NCBI GenBank assembly: GCA_022763065.1
Contig: JALEGH010000084.1
Span: 1-34,684 of the forward strand
Length of the DNA stretch: 34,684 nucleotides
Source: Alphaproteobacteria bacterium
GTDB taxonomy: Bacteria; Pseudomonadota; Alphaproteobacteria; Micavibrionales; Micavibrionaceae
Reading direction: 5' to 3'
Part shown: one piece after another, positions 15,805-25,339 of the stretch
How positions within the stretch are numbered: position 1 is the first letter of the stretch
Layout of the letters: each line of letters opens with the position of its first letter
The notes under the pieces: generated by a model
Databases searched by the model: none
The model's input: only the letters and a program-made list of their open reading frames with translations
Told to the model about the DNA's origin: nothing
Translations under genes and position numbers: made by a program

Positions 15805-17742
15805 TCAAGCACTTTGCAAAAGAATTTCAAGGTCCTGATATAAATCCAGCGCTTCAGGATTAGCAAGCGCCTCTTTATTCTTAATCGGGCGGCCATGTAT
15901 GACATCGCGTACTGCGAGTTCCGTGATTTTACCACTTTTGGTTCTGGGGATATCTGAAATCTGAACAATATGCGCCGGCACATGACGCGGCGTGGCCCCC
16001 TCGCGTATTTGCATTTTAATATTTTTTATCATTTCTTCATCTAAAGATTGCTCCTCTTTCATACGCACGAATAAAATAACCCGCACATCACCTTCCCAAT
16101 CTTGTCCGACGGCAATGCTTTCTAAAACTTGCGGAATCTTTTCAACCTGACGGTAAATTTCCGCCGTCCCAATACGCACTCCTCCCGGATTAAGCGTTGC
16201 ATCTGAACGCCCGTGAATAATATATCCCCCTTGAGTTGTCTTTTCGATCCAATCTCCATGCGACCAGACATTAGGATATTGATCAAAATAAGCCGCGTGA
16301 TATTTTTTCCCGTCTTCATCCCCCCAAAATCCAACCGGCATGGAAGGAAATGGCTTGGTACAGACCAACTCTCCTGATTGGGCAGTTTGGTCTTCGGTTT
16401 TCACCTCAACAGCCATTCCCAATCCGGCCCCTTGTATTTCACCACGATAAACCGGGGAAAGCGGGTTTCCTAAAACAAAGCAGGAGATAATATCTGTCCC
16501 GCCAGAAATGGAAGCCAAATGAACGTCTTTTTTGATTGAGTTATAAACGTAATCAAAACTCTCATGTACCAAAGGAGAACCGGTCGAAGTAATAATATCC
16601 AAGTCACTCAAGTCAAACTCATCCTTTGGATGAATGCCGGCTTTTTTGAGCGCATCAATATATTTCGCCGCCGTGCCAAACAATTTGCATTTATGTTTGC
16701 TCGTAAACTCCCACAAGAATTTTTCATCAGGATAAAACGGATTACCATCATACAAAAGAAGCGTTGCACCGCTTGCCAAACCGGTAATCAACCAATTCCA
16801 CATCATCCAGCCACAAGTAGTAAAGTAAAATACCGGATCACCCTCTTTCACATCGCAGTGAAGTTGATGCTCCTTCAGATGTTGTAACAAAGTTCCACCA
16901 TGCCCATGCACGATACATTTTGGCACCCCAGTCGTACCGGAAGAAAACATGATAAAAAGTGGATCATTAAAAGAAGTCGGTTCAAATTCTATGTCCTGCG
17001 GCTGAAAACCATTTAAAAAATCAGCACTTAAAACCGCCTTATTCACTCCCGAGATATCAGGTTGATCTTGAATAAAAGGTACAATCACTGTTTTTTGGAC
17101 AGAAGGAATTTGCTCAAGCGCGCCTTTTATTTTCTCCAAACAATCAATCTCTTTACCACCATAATGATAACCATCCACACTCACTAGGATTTTAGGCTCA
17201 ATCTGGCCAAAGCGATCAACCAACCCCTGAACACCAAAATCAGGCGAGGCCGAAGAAAACACAGCTCCTAAAGAAGTCGCCGCCAAACAAGCAATAATTG
17301 TCTCAGGCATGTTGGGCATATAGGCCGCCACCCGATCACCTTTTTTCACCCCTTGCGCCTTAAAGCCTTGCGCCCACAAGCTCACCTGATCATAGAGTTC
17401 GTTAAATGTGAAGGAGCACTCTTTACCGGTTTCATCACGAAAAATAATGGCTTTTTCATCACTGCGGCGGCGCAACAAATTTTGCGCATAATTCAATGAC
17501 CCATTTGGAAAAAATTGCCCTCCGGTCATTTTATCGGGGTCTTTCAGGACAATATCTCCCTTCTCTCCGATCACATCGCAAAAATCCCAGAGCTTATTCC
17601 AAAATTCCTCTACCTCATCAACCGACCATGCGTGAAACGCCTGATAATTATCATCAGGACGGTTCACGAATTTCATAAATTCTTTAAGCTGCGAGCGGTC
17701 TGCTCTTTCTTTTGATGAAGACCACAAAACCGGATTAGACAT
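15805..17742 (-). CDS. aacS: Acetoacetyl-CoA synthetase (acetoacetate-CoA ligase)
   Basis: The enzyme joins acetoacetate to CoA with ATP to give acetoacetyl-CoA. The 645-residue protein is an ANL-superfamily adenylate-forming ligase with the P-loop-like FSSGTTGVPKCIVHG, the block GGTLLQHLKEHQLH and TTCGWMMWNWLI that are typical of acetoacetyl-CoA synthetases rather than acetyl-CoA synthetase, and the C-terminal catalytic Lys motif PRTKSGKITE. Start: ATG at 17742, with AGGGAG eight bases upstream. It is divergent from hmgA, and fumarylacetoacetase in the same island releases acetoacetate, so it very likely activates the end product of tyrosine breakdown for entry into central metabolism. Ketone-body or PHB use is another possible role. 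Confidence 0.93.
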   Translation of the reverse strand: MSNPVLWSSSKERADRSQLKEFMKFVNRPDDNYQAFHAWSVDEVEEFWNKLWDFCDVIGEKGDIVLKDPDKMTGGQFFPNGSLNYAQNLLRRRSDEKAIIFRDETGKECSFTFNELYDQVSLWAQGFKAQGVKKGDRVAAYMPNMPETIIACLAATSLGAVFSSASPDFGVQGLVDRFGQIEPKILVSVDGYHYGGKEIDCLEKIKGALEQIPSVQKTVIVPFIQDQPDISGVNKAVLSADFLNGFQPQDIEFEPTSFNDPLFIMFSSGTTGVPKCIVHGHGGTLLQHLKEHQLHCDVKEGDPVFYFTTCGWMMWNWLITGLASGATLLLYDGNPFYPDEKFLWEFTSKHKCKLFGTAAKYIDALKKAGIHPKDEFDLSDLDIITSTGSPLVHESFDYVYNSIKKDVHLASISGGTDIISCFVLGNPLSPVYRGEIQGAGLGMAVEVKTEDQTAQSGELVCTKPFPSMPVGFWGDEDGKKYHAAYFDQYPNVWSHGDWIEKTTQGGYIIHGRSDATLNPGGVRIGTAEIYRQVEKIPQVLESIAVGQDWEGDVRVILFVRMKEEQSLDEEMIKNIKMQIREGATPRHVPAHIVQISDIPRTKSGKITELAVRDVIHGRPIKNKEALANPEALDLYQDLEILLQSA

Positions 17743-17785
17743 AGATTTTCTCCCTATTCTATTGATTCATTCAACCTACTAAAAA

Positions 17786-17799
17786 ACTATAGTCAAATA
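17786..17799 (-). promoter_or_regulatory. TATTTGACTATAGT element shared with the hpd/leucine dehydrogenase promoter
   Basis: Read on the minus strand, TATTTGACTATAGT matches TATTTGACTTTTGT of the 41-bp repeats at 23047-23128 at 12 of 14 positions. It contains a -35-like TTGACT facing aacS, though the -10 at the expected distance is poor (TTGAAT/TGAATG). The 17743-17956 spacer otherwise holds no gene. The shared sequence may be a common operator or simply a -35 element. Confidence 0.3.
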
Positions 17800-17956
17800 A
17801 ATTTGTTTTTGCACGGGGGAACAAGCGACGACGAATAGTGAGCCTATTTTAGGAGCGCCGTGACGATGTGCAGAGATAAATTTAGAAGGCTATATATTTT
17901 TGTGAAGTTCTGACCTATAATCCACCCAAAATATTGAAATAAAAGGAGAGGTTTTG

Positions 17957-19267
17957 ATGTCCATAGATACAAATTACATGAGTGGATTTGGCAACGAATT
18001 TGCAAGCGAAGCTTTAGAAGGCGCCCTTCCCCAAGGACAAAATTCCCCGCAAAAACCAGCCTACGGCCTATATGCAGAGCAGGTAACCGGTTCAGCCTTC
18101 ACCGCGCCACGCAGCACCAATAAACGCTCCTGGCTTTACCGTATCCGCCCTTCGGTGGTGCATCCGCCTTTTGAGCCAGCCAAGAAAACGTCTGTACGCA
18201 GTACACCATTTAACGAAGTACCACCAACGCCCAATCAGCTTCGCTGGGACCCTGTAAAAATTCCTTCTAAACCAACTGATTTTATCGATGGGCTTTTGAC
18301 CATCGCCGGAAACGGCGACAGCTATAGTTGGAGCGGTCTGGGCATTCATCTTTATGCTGCGAACAAGAGCATGAATGACACAAAGCGCTATTTTTACAAC
18401 GCTGATGGAGAGCTCCTCATTGTCCCGCAACAAGGCGCATTGAAAGTGCGTACCGAGATGGGCATCATTGATGCCGTGCCTAAAGAAATTATCGTCATCC
18501 CACGTGGGATCAAATTTGCTATTGATCTACCAGATGGACAAGCTCGCGGCTATATTTGTGAAAATTACGGACAGCCTTTCGTTATCCCTGACCTTGGTCC
18601 TATTGGTGCCAACGGCTTGGCGAATCCTCGCGACTTCCTTACCCCTGTTGCCGCTTATGAAGATGAAGACAAAGGATGTGAGCTCGTCGCAAAATTTGCC
18701 GGAAAACTTTGGCGTACAGCACTTAATCACTCCCCTTTAAACGTGGTGGCATGGCATGGAAATTATGCGCCCTATAAATATAACCTAGAGCATTTTAATA
18801 CAATCAATACGGTCAGCTTTGACCACCCGGACCCATCAATCTTTACGGTTTTGACCTCTCCCAGCTCCCCCGCAGGTACAGCCAATATTGACTTTGTTAT
18901 TTTCCCGCCACGCTGGATGGTCGCCAAAGATACCTTCCGCCCACCCTATTTCCACCGCAACCTCATGAGTGAATTTATGGGCATGATTGACGGCGTTTAT
19001 GACGGAAAAGAAAGCGGCGGGTTTTCACCTGGCGGGTGTTCCCTCCATAATTGCATGTCAGGACACGGCCCCGATGCCGGGACCTTCGATAAAGCCAGCA
19101 ATATGGAGCTCAAACCACATTATATGGATGGCGGGATCGCCTTTATGTTTGAAAGCCGCTATATCATGTGCCCGACAAAGGCCGCGATGGAGAGCAAGCA
19201 CCTCCAAAAAGGCTACGGCGAAGCCACATGGGGTGACCTCCCAAAACTATTTGACGGCAAAAAGTAG
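17957..19267 (+). CDS. hmgA: Homogentisate 1,2-dioxygenase
   Basis: HmgA opens the ring of homogentisate with oxygen to give maleylacetoacetate, a key step in tyrosine degradation. The 436-residue protein has the iron ligands H333 and E339 in [11 protein letters not shown] and H370 in SGHGPD, and H290 (SFDHPDPS) at the place of the catalytic His292 of the human enzyme. The conserved [10 protein letters not shown] start is present. The ATG at 17957 is preferred to the TTG at 17954 since AAGGAGAGG (17943-17951) is ideally spaced. It is divergent from aacS and converges with phhA, with one base between stops. A TATAAT at 17916-17921 lies upstream but without a good -35. Confidence 0.97.
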   Translation: MSIDTNYMSGFGNEFASEALEGALPQGQNSPQKPAYGLYAEQVTGSAFTAPRSTNKRSWLYRIRPSVVHPPFEPAKKTSVRSTPFNEVPPTPNQLRWDPVKIPSKPTDFIDGLLTIAGNGDSYSWSGLGIHLYAANKSMNDTKRYFYNADGELLIVPQQGALKVRTEMGIIDAVPKEIIVIPRGIKFAIDLPDGQARGYICENYGQPFVIPDLGPIGANGLANPRDFLTPVAAYEDEDKGCELVAKFAGKLWRTALNHSPLNVVAWHGNYAPYKYNLEHFNTINTVSFDHPDPSIFTVLTSPSSPAGTANIDFVIFPPRWMVAKDTFRPPYFHRNLMSEFMGMIDGVYDGKESGGFSPGGCSLHNCMSGHGPDAGTFDKASNMELKPHYMDGGIAFMFESRYIMCPTKAAMESKHLQKGYGEATWGDLPKLFDGKK

Positions 19268-19268
19268 G

Positions 19269-20168
19269 CTATACCGCTTCTGCGGCTTTTTGTCTTTCCG
19301 TAGCGTATTGTTGCGTGCCCTTGGTGAGGACATCATCATTCGGCGCTATTTCTGCAAGCCCGTAGAGGGTATCATCCTCTTTTAAAACTTTATAAAGAGG
19401 CGCAAAATCCGCATAAGTCTCTTTAAAAAGCTGTTCAAAAGACTCAATCACAAAATAAGTCTGCTGATAATCATCGACGCGATATTGGGTCTGCATAATG
19501 CGCTTCAAGTCAAATCCGATACGGTTAGGTGAATCATCCTCCAAACTAAATACCGTTTCCCCCGGAGAAGAAAGAATACCAGAACCATAAATACGCATAC
19601 CTTCAGGCGTTTGCATCAAGCCAAACTCCACCGTAAACCAGTAAAGCCGTGATAGGTTTTTAATGGTTCCAAACTCATGCGCACGCAATCCCCCCTTACC
19701 AAAATTTTCCAAATAATCACCGAAAATCGGGTTACTCAAAAGAGGGACATGGCCAAAAAGGTCATGAAAGACATCCGGTTCTTGAATGTAATCAAGTTGC
19801 TCTCGTGTGCGTATAAAATACCCGGCTGGAAACTTACGCTCTGATAAAAGCTTAAAAAACGGCAAGTCAGGAATAAGCCCTTCTACAGCGACAACTTCCC
19901 ATCCTGTTTTTTCTTTCAAAATTTTATTGACTTCTTCGAAGTCGGGAATTTTCTCTTTATCAATCTGGAGAGCTTCAATCCCATCAAAAAATTCTTGGCA
20001 GGCGCGACCGGGCATCAATTCCATCTGACGTTCATAGAGCGTCTTCCACACATCATGCTCCTCATCCGTGTAATTTTTCCACCCCTGATCAACAATATAT
20101 TTTTGCCAATCATCAGGATTACCATGACCTGTAGGATTTCCTAAATCTTGTACTTTTTGCGCTTTCAT
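19269..20168 (-). CDS. phhA: Phenylalanine 4-monooxygenase (phenylalanine hydroxylase)
   Basis: PhhA hydroxylates phenylalanine to tyrosine using oxygen, iron and a tetrahydropterin. The 299-residue protein matches the bacterial, single-domain length. The iron ligands are H135 and H140 in FHDLFGHVPLL and E181 in WFTVEFGL, at almost the same numbers as in the Chromobacterium violaceum enzyme. It is last in the run hpd-fah-maiA-phhA on the minus strand, 30 bases after maiA, with an AGGGAGAAAAGCA ribosome binding site in the spacer. No pterin-recycling gene (phhB) is seen in the window. Confidence 0.97.
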   Translation of the reverse strand: MKAQKVQDLGNPTGHGNPDDWQKYIVDQGWKNYTDEEHDVWKTLYERQMELMPGRACQEFFDGIEALQIDKEKIPDFEEVNKILKEKTGWEVVAVEGLIPDLPFFKLLSERKFPAGYFIRTREQLDYIQEPDVFHDLFGHVPLLSNPIFGDYLENFGKGGLRAHEFGTIKNLSRLYWFTVEFGLMQTPEGMRIYGSGILSSPGETVFSLEDDSPNRIGFDLKRIMQTQYRVDDYQQTYFVIESFEQLFKETYADFAPLYKVLKEDDTLYGLAEIAPNDDVLTKGTQQYATERQKAAEAV

Positions 20169-20198
20169 TGCTTTTCTCCCTGTTTTTAATTTTATATT

Positions 20199-20897
20199 TT
20201 AAGCAACTAGTTTTAAAATTGGTGAGTTTACTCCATGAATTTGTTCAATATCTTTGGGGGCAGATTTTTGTGCTTCTGGTGCCGCTTTTTGAAAGGCGTC
20301 GAGCTCTACACAGTTGCGCTCAATTTCTAAAATTTTCGGATAAGCACCCAAATCTACATTAAAACGCCGCGCATTATAAATCTGCGGAATAAGGCATAAA
20401 TCCGCCAAAGATGGCTGATCCCCGAGCGTGAATTTTCCGGCTCTACCGTGTTTCTTTAGCATCTCCTCATAAGAACTTAAACCCTTGGTAATCCAGTGTG
20501 CATACCACTCCTGCATTTGAGATTCATCAGCACCCAGCTTCTTACCGACATAGTCCTTCCACACACATAAATTGTTGAGAGGGTGGGTATCACACGCAAT
20601 AATTTGCGCCATTTGCCGGATATAGGCTTTATCCTCCGCGCTGCCTTCTACCAGTTTCGGCGCACCGTATTTATCATCCAGATACTCAATAATCGCCATT
20701 GATTGCGACAAAGAAACATCACCATCAACAAGTGTCGGAACCAGCCCTTGCGGATTTTGAGCCGTATATTCTTCCGCACGCTGTTCTCCGGTTACCAGAT
20801 CAACGCTATGAATTTGAAATTCCAAATTTTTTAAATAAAGCGCAACACGCACCCGGTAAGAGGCCGAAGATCTAAAATAATCATAAAGTTGTATCAT
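20199..20897 (-). CDS. maiA: Maleylacetoacetate isomerase (zeta-class GST)
   Basis: MaiA isomerises maleylacetoacetate to fumarylacetoacetate with glutathione. The 232-residue protein has a thioredoxin-like N-terminal GST domain with YFRSSASYRVRVAL (active-site Ser10/Ser11), NPQGLVPTLVDGD and QSMAIIEYLDD for glutathione binding, and an all-helical C-terminal domain with PSLADLCLIPQ. The eukaryotic SSC motif reads SSA here, as is common in bacteria. Its ATG overlaps the TGA of the fumarylacetoacetase gene (ATGA), indicating translational coupling. The C-terminus is about 15 residues longer than in many relatives. Confidence 0.94.
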   Translation of the reverse strand: MIQLYDYFRSSASYRVRVALYLKNLEFQIHSVDLVTGEQRAEEYTAQNPQGLVPTLVDGDVSLSQSMAIIEYLDDKYGAPKLVEGSAEDKAYIRQMAQIIACDTHPLNNLCVWKDYVGKKLGADESQMQEWYAHWITKGLSSYEEMLKKHGRAGKFTLGDQPSLADLCLIPQIYNARRFNVDLGAYPKILEIERNCVELDAFQKAAPEAQKSAPKDIEQIHGVNSPILKLVA

Positions 20898-21898
20898 GCC
20901 ATTTTCCTTTCCGGCACTTGAGAAACAGATTTATAAGGCACGATTTCTTGTTCAATCGCACCAAAAATAGAATTCCCCTCCTGATCCATCATTTCAATAC
21001 GAATTTTATCGCCATATTTCATGAAAGGTGTTTGAAACTCACCACTATCAATTTTTTCAATCATCCGGATTTCAGCAAAACAACTAATACCCGCTTTGCG
21101 GTCATGGTTTGAAATTGTGCCAGAGCCAATGATCGTGCCCGCACCCAAAGGTCTGGTGCGCGCCGCATGCGCAATCAATTGACCAAAATGAAACTGCATA
21201 TCCACACCGGCATTGGGCTGGCCGATTGTTTTGCCGTTATAAATGCTCCTTAGCGGCAAATGGAGCTTTCCATCTCTCCACGCCTCACCCAGTTCATCCG
21301 GCGTGACCGCCACAGGCGAAAAACTACTAGGTGGCTTGCTTTGATAAAATCCAAACCCCTTCCCAAGCTCGTTAGGAATGAGATTACGCAAGGACACATC
21401 GTTCATAATCATGATCAACTGAACATGACTAAGCGCCTCATCCGGTGTAATCCCCATCGGCACATCATCGGTGATCACAGCCACCTCCGCTTCAAAGTCA
21501 ATTCCAAATTCTTCACTCGGGACCGGCACATCATCTGTCGGCCCCAAAATCGTATCGCTGACCGCCTGATACATTAAGGGATCATGAAGGAATTCCGGTG
21601 GCATTTCAGCCCCACGCGCTTTACGCACCAGCTCCACATGGTTCAAGTAAGCGCTTCCATCCGCAATATGATAGGCACGCGGCAAAGGTGATGCGCATTT
21701 TTTCGGGTCAAACGGCTTGCCGTTTTTTTGCGCTTCCAACTCTTGATATTGTGTCTCTAATTTACCTTTGGCCTCAGACCAATGATCAAGTGCTTGCTGC
21801 ATCGTCTGGTAATCAGCAGCCTCCACATATTGCGACAAGTCCGAGCTTACAATAACAAGACGCCCATCGCGCTCTTTTTTGAGTGATGCCAATTTCAT
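20894..21898 (-). CDS. fahA: Fumarylacetoacetase (fumarylacetoacetate hydrolase)
   Basis: The enzyme splits fumarylacetoacetate into fumarate and acetoacetate. The 334-residue protein is of the short bacterial FAH type, with an N-terminal domain and a C-terminal FAH domain; metal ligands fit E136 and E138 in DFEAEVAVI and D167 in IMNDVSLRN. The frame is open to 22096, overlapping hpd, but the ATG at 21898 (MKLASLKKERDGR) is the family start and is preceded by AAAGGAG. It lies 13 bases after hpd and overlaps maiA by four bases, so the three are one operon. The general FAH superfamily has other substrates, but the context makes fumarylacetoacetate nearly certain. Confidence 0.94.
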   Translation of the reverse strand: MKLASLKKERDGRLVIVSSDLSQYVEAADYQTMQQALDHWSEAKGKLETQYQELEAQKNGKPFDPKKCASPLPRAYHIADGSAYLNHVELVRKARGAEMPPEFLHDPLMYQAVSDTILGPTDDVPVPSEEFGIDFEAEVAVITDDVPMGITPDEALSHVQLIMIMNDVSLRNLIPNELGKGFGFYQSKPPSSFSPVAVTPDELGEAWRDGKLHLPLRSIYNGKTIGQPNAGVDMQFHFGQLIAHAARTRPLGAGTIIGSGTISNHDRKAGISCFAEIRMIEKIDSGEFQTPFMKYGDKIRIEMMDQEGNSIFGAIEQEIVPYKSVSQVPERKMA

Positions 21899-21911
21899 TT
21901 TTTCTTCTCCT

Positions 21912-22976
21912 TTACGAAGCTTCCTTCTGATCATCATCAAGAACGCCGCGACGCACCTGATCCAGTTCAATTGATTCAAATAAAGCCTGAAAGTTTCCTT
22001 CTCCAAAGCCTTCATTACCCTTACGTTGAATAATTTCAAAGAACACAGGCCCCATCGCATCCTGGGTAAAGATTTGCAAAAGCAACCCTTGTTCATCTGT
22101 TGGCGCGCCGTCGATCAAAATACGGAGCTCTTTCAGCTTTTCCAAATCTTCTCCATGACCCGGCACGCGGGCCTCAACCCCCTCATAATACGTATCAGGC
22201 GTATCCTGAAGCACGACTTTATTCGCTCTCAAGCCCTCAACAGTTGCATAAATATCATCTGTCCCAAGTGCGATATGTTGAATGCCTTCTCCGTTGTAAC
22301 GCTTTAGGAATTCTTCAATTTGAGATTTATCATCAGAGCTTTCATTGAGCGGAATACGAATTTTTCCGCACGGGCTGGTCATAGCCCGGCTTTTCAAGCC
22401 CGTCAACTTGCCTTCGATATCGAAATAACGGATTTCCTTGAAGTTAAAAATATCTTCGTAAAATTTTGCCCATTTATCCATGTTGCCACGAAAGACATTA
22501 TGGGTGAGATGGTCGATATAAGTCATACCCAAACCGGCCGGATATTTCTCATCGCCCGTAAATTCAAAATCCTGCTCATAAAAAAGTGGATCATCCACCA
22601 GATAAAGAAGCGTTCCGCCAATGCCTTCAATGGCCGGAATATGTTCGTTCATGGAGCGGCCTTGCGTGCCTGCCGCAGTTGCACCGCGCTTCAAGCCTTC
22701 CGCATAGGCATAGGCTGCGTCTTCGACAACAAAAGCCATCGCACTGGCGCCTGTACCGTGCTCCTTGGAAAATTCCGCGCCTTGGCCGTCTTTTTCAGCG
22801 TTCAGCAGAAAGTTCACACGCCCCTGACGGTATAGGGTCACATCACGCTCTTTATGTTTCGCAATAGGCGCAAAGCCCATATCGGTAAAAGTCTTATGAA
22901 GGAGGTCCACATCTCCTGCATACTCTACAAATTCGAACCCGTTTGTTTTTAATGGATTTTCGTGTAAATCGGCCAT
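21912..22976 (-). CDS. hpd: 4-hydroxyphenylpyruvate dioxygenase
   Basis: Hpd converts 4-hydroxyphenylpyruvate and oxygen to homogentisate and carbon dioxide. The 354-residue protein has the two vicinal-oxygen-chelate repeats of the family and the iron ligands H156 (YIDHLTHNV), H234 (GIQHIALGTDD) and E314 (VFFEIIQRKG), close in spacing to the Pseudomonas enzyme. Start: three in-frame candidates exist (23015, 22982 and 22976); an excellent AGGAGGT lies seven bases before 22976 and directly abuts 22982, so 22976 (MADLHENP) is chosen. It leads the hpd-fahA-maiA-phhA operon and is divergent from the leucine dehydrogenase-type gene. Confidence 0.97.
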   Translation of the reverse strand: MADLHENPLKTNGFEFVEYAGDVDLLHKTFTDMGFAPIAKHKERDVTLYRQGRVNFLLNAEKDGQGAEFSKEHGTGASAMAFVVEDAAYAYAEGLKRGATAAGTQGRSMNEHIPAIEGIGGTLLYLVDDPLFYEQDFEFTGDEKYPAGLGMTYIDHLTHNVFRGNMDKWAKFYEDIFNFKEIRYFDIEGKLTGLKSRAMTSPCGKIRIPLNESSDDKSQIEEFLKRYNGEGIQHIALGTDDIYATVEGLRANKVVLQDTPDTYYEGVEARVPGHGEDLEKLKELRILIDGAPTDEQGLLLQIFTQDAMGPVFFEIIQRKGNEGFGEGNFQALFESIELDQVRRGVLDDDQKEAS

Positions 22977-23046
22977 CGTCATACCTCCTGTTTTATGTTT
23001 ATTATTGATTGCCACTAATTTAAAACCTTCAAATCATAAATGCAAT

Positions 23047-23128
23047 ATATCTGTTTGTATTTGACTTTTGTAAAAAATGACCCCTAAATATCTGTTTGTA
23101 TTTGACTTTTGTAAAAAATGACCCCTAA
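23047..23128. repeat. Perfect 41-bp tandem duplication in the hpd/leucine dehydrogenase promoter region
   Basis: The units 23047-23087 and 23088-23128 are identical over all 41 bases; similarity ends sharply on both sides. Each begins ATATCTGTTTGTATTTGACT and ends TGACCCCTAA. Each copy carries a TTGACT hexamer with a -10-like box 18 bases later at its right border, so the duplication may have doubled a promoter or an operator. Identity without drift suggests a recent event or selection. Confidence 0.95.
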
Positions 23129-23131
23129 GAT
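23102..23131 (+). promoter_or_regulatory. Candidate promoter of the leucine dehydrogenase-type gene
   Basis: TTGACT (23102-23107), an 18-base spacer and TAAGAT (23126-23131) lie in and just past the second 41-bp unit. The first unit offers an equivalent pair, TTGACT (23061-23066) and TAAATA (23085-23090). The transcript from the nearer one would begin about 25 bases before the ATG at 23163. Hexamer matches are moderate, so this is tentative. Confidence 0.4.
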
Positions 23132-23162
23132 TAAATCAAAAAACAAATGGGGAGAGGCATAA

Positions 23163-24272
23163 ATGGCACTTCAATTTTCATATCCAGATGTCAGTTGGCA
23201 TCCCGATTTCGATAATCATGAGATCGTTTTACAAGCGCAAGACCCGGATATTGGCTTCAAGTCTTTCATTGCTGTACATGACACCACATTTGGTCCCGCC
23301 AGAGGAGGTTGCCGCTATTGGTCACACTATCAGGATGACAATGAAGCCCTGAAAGATGTTCTACGCCTCTCACAGGGCATGACTTATAAAAACACAATGG
23401 CAAACCTTCCCTATGGCGGCGGGAAAGCCGTGATCATGGGTCCTAAAGGCACACAGAACCCCTCCCCTGAAATCATGAGAGCTTTGGGCCATGCATTGAA
23501 TGAGCTAGATGGTATTTACCAAACAGGTGAAGATGTCGGCACCCGCACAAGTGATTTTAAAATTGCCGGAGAAGTTACCGAACATGTTCGCACCCGATCC
23601 GTTGAACGTGCCGGAGCTATTGACCTTCCGGGTGGTCCTCCACTTTATACCGCGCACGGCGTTTATGCCGGGATAAAGGCCGCAACCTTGCATAAACACG
23701 GCTCCGAAGACCTTAAAGATGTTCGTATCGCCGTCAAAGGGCTCGGCAATGTTGCCTGGACACTTTGTGAGCTTCTTGTTCAAGATGGTGCTGATTTGAC
23801 CGTCACAGACATCGACCAAGACAAGTTAAACCGCGCAAAAGAGGTCTGGAATGTTAACACCTCCACACCGGATAACATCATTTTTGAGGATGTTGATATT
23901 TATTCTCCTTGTGCTTTAGGGGGAGATATAAACGATCAAACAATTGACAAAATAAAAGCAGGTATTATTGCAGGCGCTGCAAATAATCAGCTAACAGATG
24001 TTAAAAAGCACGGGCAAGCGCTACATGATGCGGGCATCGCGCATGCACCAGATTATGTTATTAATGCAGGTGGTGTGATTAATGTCGTTTTGGTTGGTAA
24101 AAGCCATGAATATGTGATGACGCGTACCCAAAATATTGGAAACACGCTGATTAATATTTTCAACCGGTCCAAAATTGAAAATAAAAACACAACAGAAATT
24201 GCCAATATGATGGTTAAAGAGCGCTTGGAAGAGGCAATGGACGAAGAAGGAACGGCGCAGAAATGCGCCTGA
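23163..24272 (+). CDS. Leucine dehydrogenase-type Glu/Leu/Phe/Val dehydrogenase
   Basis: This 369-residue enzyme of the amino acid dehydrogenase family reversibly deaminates a branched-chain or aromatic amino acid to its 2-oxo acid with NAD. The substrate-binding Lys K76 (GMTYKNTMANLPYGGGK) and catalytic Lys K88 are present; a Rossmann fold follows with VKGLGNVA and the acidic residues VTDID that suit NAD rather than NADP. Length and motifs favour leucine dehydrogenase, yet phenylalanine dehydrogenases look alike, so given its place beside the Phe/Tyr pathway an aromatic substrate is possible. Start: ATG after GGGGAGAGG. It is divergent from hpd and converges with tdh, 13 bases apart. Confidence 0.9.
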   Translation: MALQFSYPDVSWHPDFDNHEIVLQAQDPDIGFKSFIAVHDTTFGPARGGCRYWSHYQDDNEALKDVLRLSQGMTYKNTMANLPYGGGKAVIMGPKGTQNPSPEIMRALGHALNELDGIYQTGEDVGTRTSDFKIAGEVTEHVRTRSVERAGAIDLPGGPPLYTAHGVYAGIKAATLHKHGSEDLKDVRIAVKGLGNVAWTLCELLVQDGADLTVTDIDQDKLNRAKEVWNVNTSTPDNIIFEDVDIYSPCALGGDINDQTIDKIKAGIIAGAANNQLTDVKKHGQALHDAGIAHAPDYVINAGGVINVVLVGKSHEYVMTRTQNIGNTLINIFNRSKIENKNTTEIANMMVKERLEEAMDEEGTAQKCA

Positions 24273-24285
24273 CCTGACACTCTGA

Positions 24286-25329
24286 CTAATCCCAATCGAG
24301 GATCACCTTACCGCATTCCCCTGATAACATGGCATCAAAGCCTTTTTGATACTCATCAATGGGAAAGTGGTGAGTGATCACAGGTGATATATCCAGACCA
24401 CTTTGCAACATCGTGGCCATCTTGTACCAAGTTTCAAACATCTGGCGACCATAAATCCCCTTGATTGTCAGCCCTTTGAAAATCACTTCATTCCAGTCAA
24501 TATTCATAGAACCACCGGGCGGAATACCGAGAAGAGCTATTTTCGCGCCATTATTCACCGTTGATATCATTTGCTGAAAAGCGCTTTCGACCCCTGACAT
24601 TTCAAGCCCCACATCAAAGCCCTCGACCATTTTCAAATCATTCATCACATTTTGAAGATTTTCCTGAGAGACATCAACGCTGCGTGTTGCTCCCATTTCC
24701 TCAGCCAGCTTCAAACGATAAGGGTTAACATCCGTAATCACTACATGGCGCGCACCAATATGTTTACAAATAGCTACCGCCATCAAACCAATCGGCCCCG
24801 CGCCTGTAATCAACACATCTTCGCCAACCATATCGAAAGAAAGTGCCGTATGAACGGCATTACCAAACGGATCAAAGATTGAGGCCAGATCATCCGAAAT
24901 ATCATCAGGGATAGGAAATATATTACTTGAAGGAATAGAAACATACTCGGCAAAGCTTCCTTGCCTGTGCACTCCCACCCCTTGTTCATTGCGACATAAA
25001 TGACGCTGCCCAGCACGGCAATTTCTACAGTGACCACACACAATATGCCCCTCACCCGATACGCGCTGTCCTATTTCGAGATGCTCAATATCAGCTCCCA
25101 GCTTCTCAATCACCCCGACATATTCGTGACCAACAATCATCGGATGGGGAATTGTTTTTTGCGCCCAGTCATCCCATTTATAAATATGGACGTCCGTTCC
25201 GCAAATCGCGCTCTTCACCACACGCACCAAAACATCGCGCGGACCGATATCAGGAATAGGCTGATCCTCAACCATCCAAATCCCCGGCTCGGGCTTAAGT
25301 TTTGACAGACCCCTCATTGAGTTTCTCAT
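24286..25329 (-). CDS. tdh: L-threonine 3-dehydrogenase
   Basis: Tdh oxidises L-threonine with NAD to 2-amino-3-ketobutyrate. The 347-residue protein is a zinc-dependent medium-chain dehydrogenase: catalytic zinc residues C43 (ICGTDVHIY), H68 and E69 (VGHEYVG), structural zinc cysteines C98, C101, C104 and C112, and the nucleotide fold with [25 protein letters not shown] is specific to threonine dehydrogenases within the family. It begins 10 bases after kbl on the same strand, and the Kbl product pair gives glycine and acetyl-CoA, so they form a kbl-tdh operon as in E. coli. A second in-frame ATG (MRGLSKL) lies four codons in. Confidence 0.95.
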   Translation of the reverse strand: MRNSMRGLSKLKPEPGIWMVEDQPIPDIGPRDVLVRVVKSAICGTDVHIYKWDDWAQKTIPHPMIVGHEYVGVIEKLGADIEHLEIGQRVSGEGHIVCGHCRNCRAGQRHLCRNEQGVGVHRQGSFAEYVSIPSSNIFPIPDDISDDLASIFDPFGNAVHTALSFDMVGEDVLITGAGPIGLMAVAICKHIGARHVVITDVNPYRLKLAEEMGATRSVDVSQENLQNVMNDLKMVEGFDVGLEMSGVESAFQQMISTVNNGAKIALLGIPPGGSMNIDWNEVIFKGLTIKGIYGRQMFETWYKMATMLQSGLDISPVITHHFPIDEYQKGFDAMLSGECGKVILDWD

Positions 25330-25339
25330 GGCGTGTTAC

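Noticed and set aside
21899-22096. N-terminal extension of the fumarylacetoacetase frame
   Set aside because: It overlaps the hpd coding region in another frame; the ATG at 21898 has a good ribosome binding site and the family start.
22320-22835. 171-residue open frame opposite hpd
   Set aside because: It lies wholly inside hpd in antisense, without a ribosome binding site or recognisable domain.
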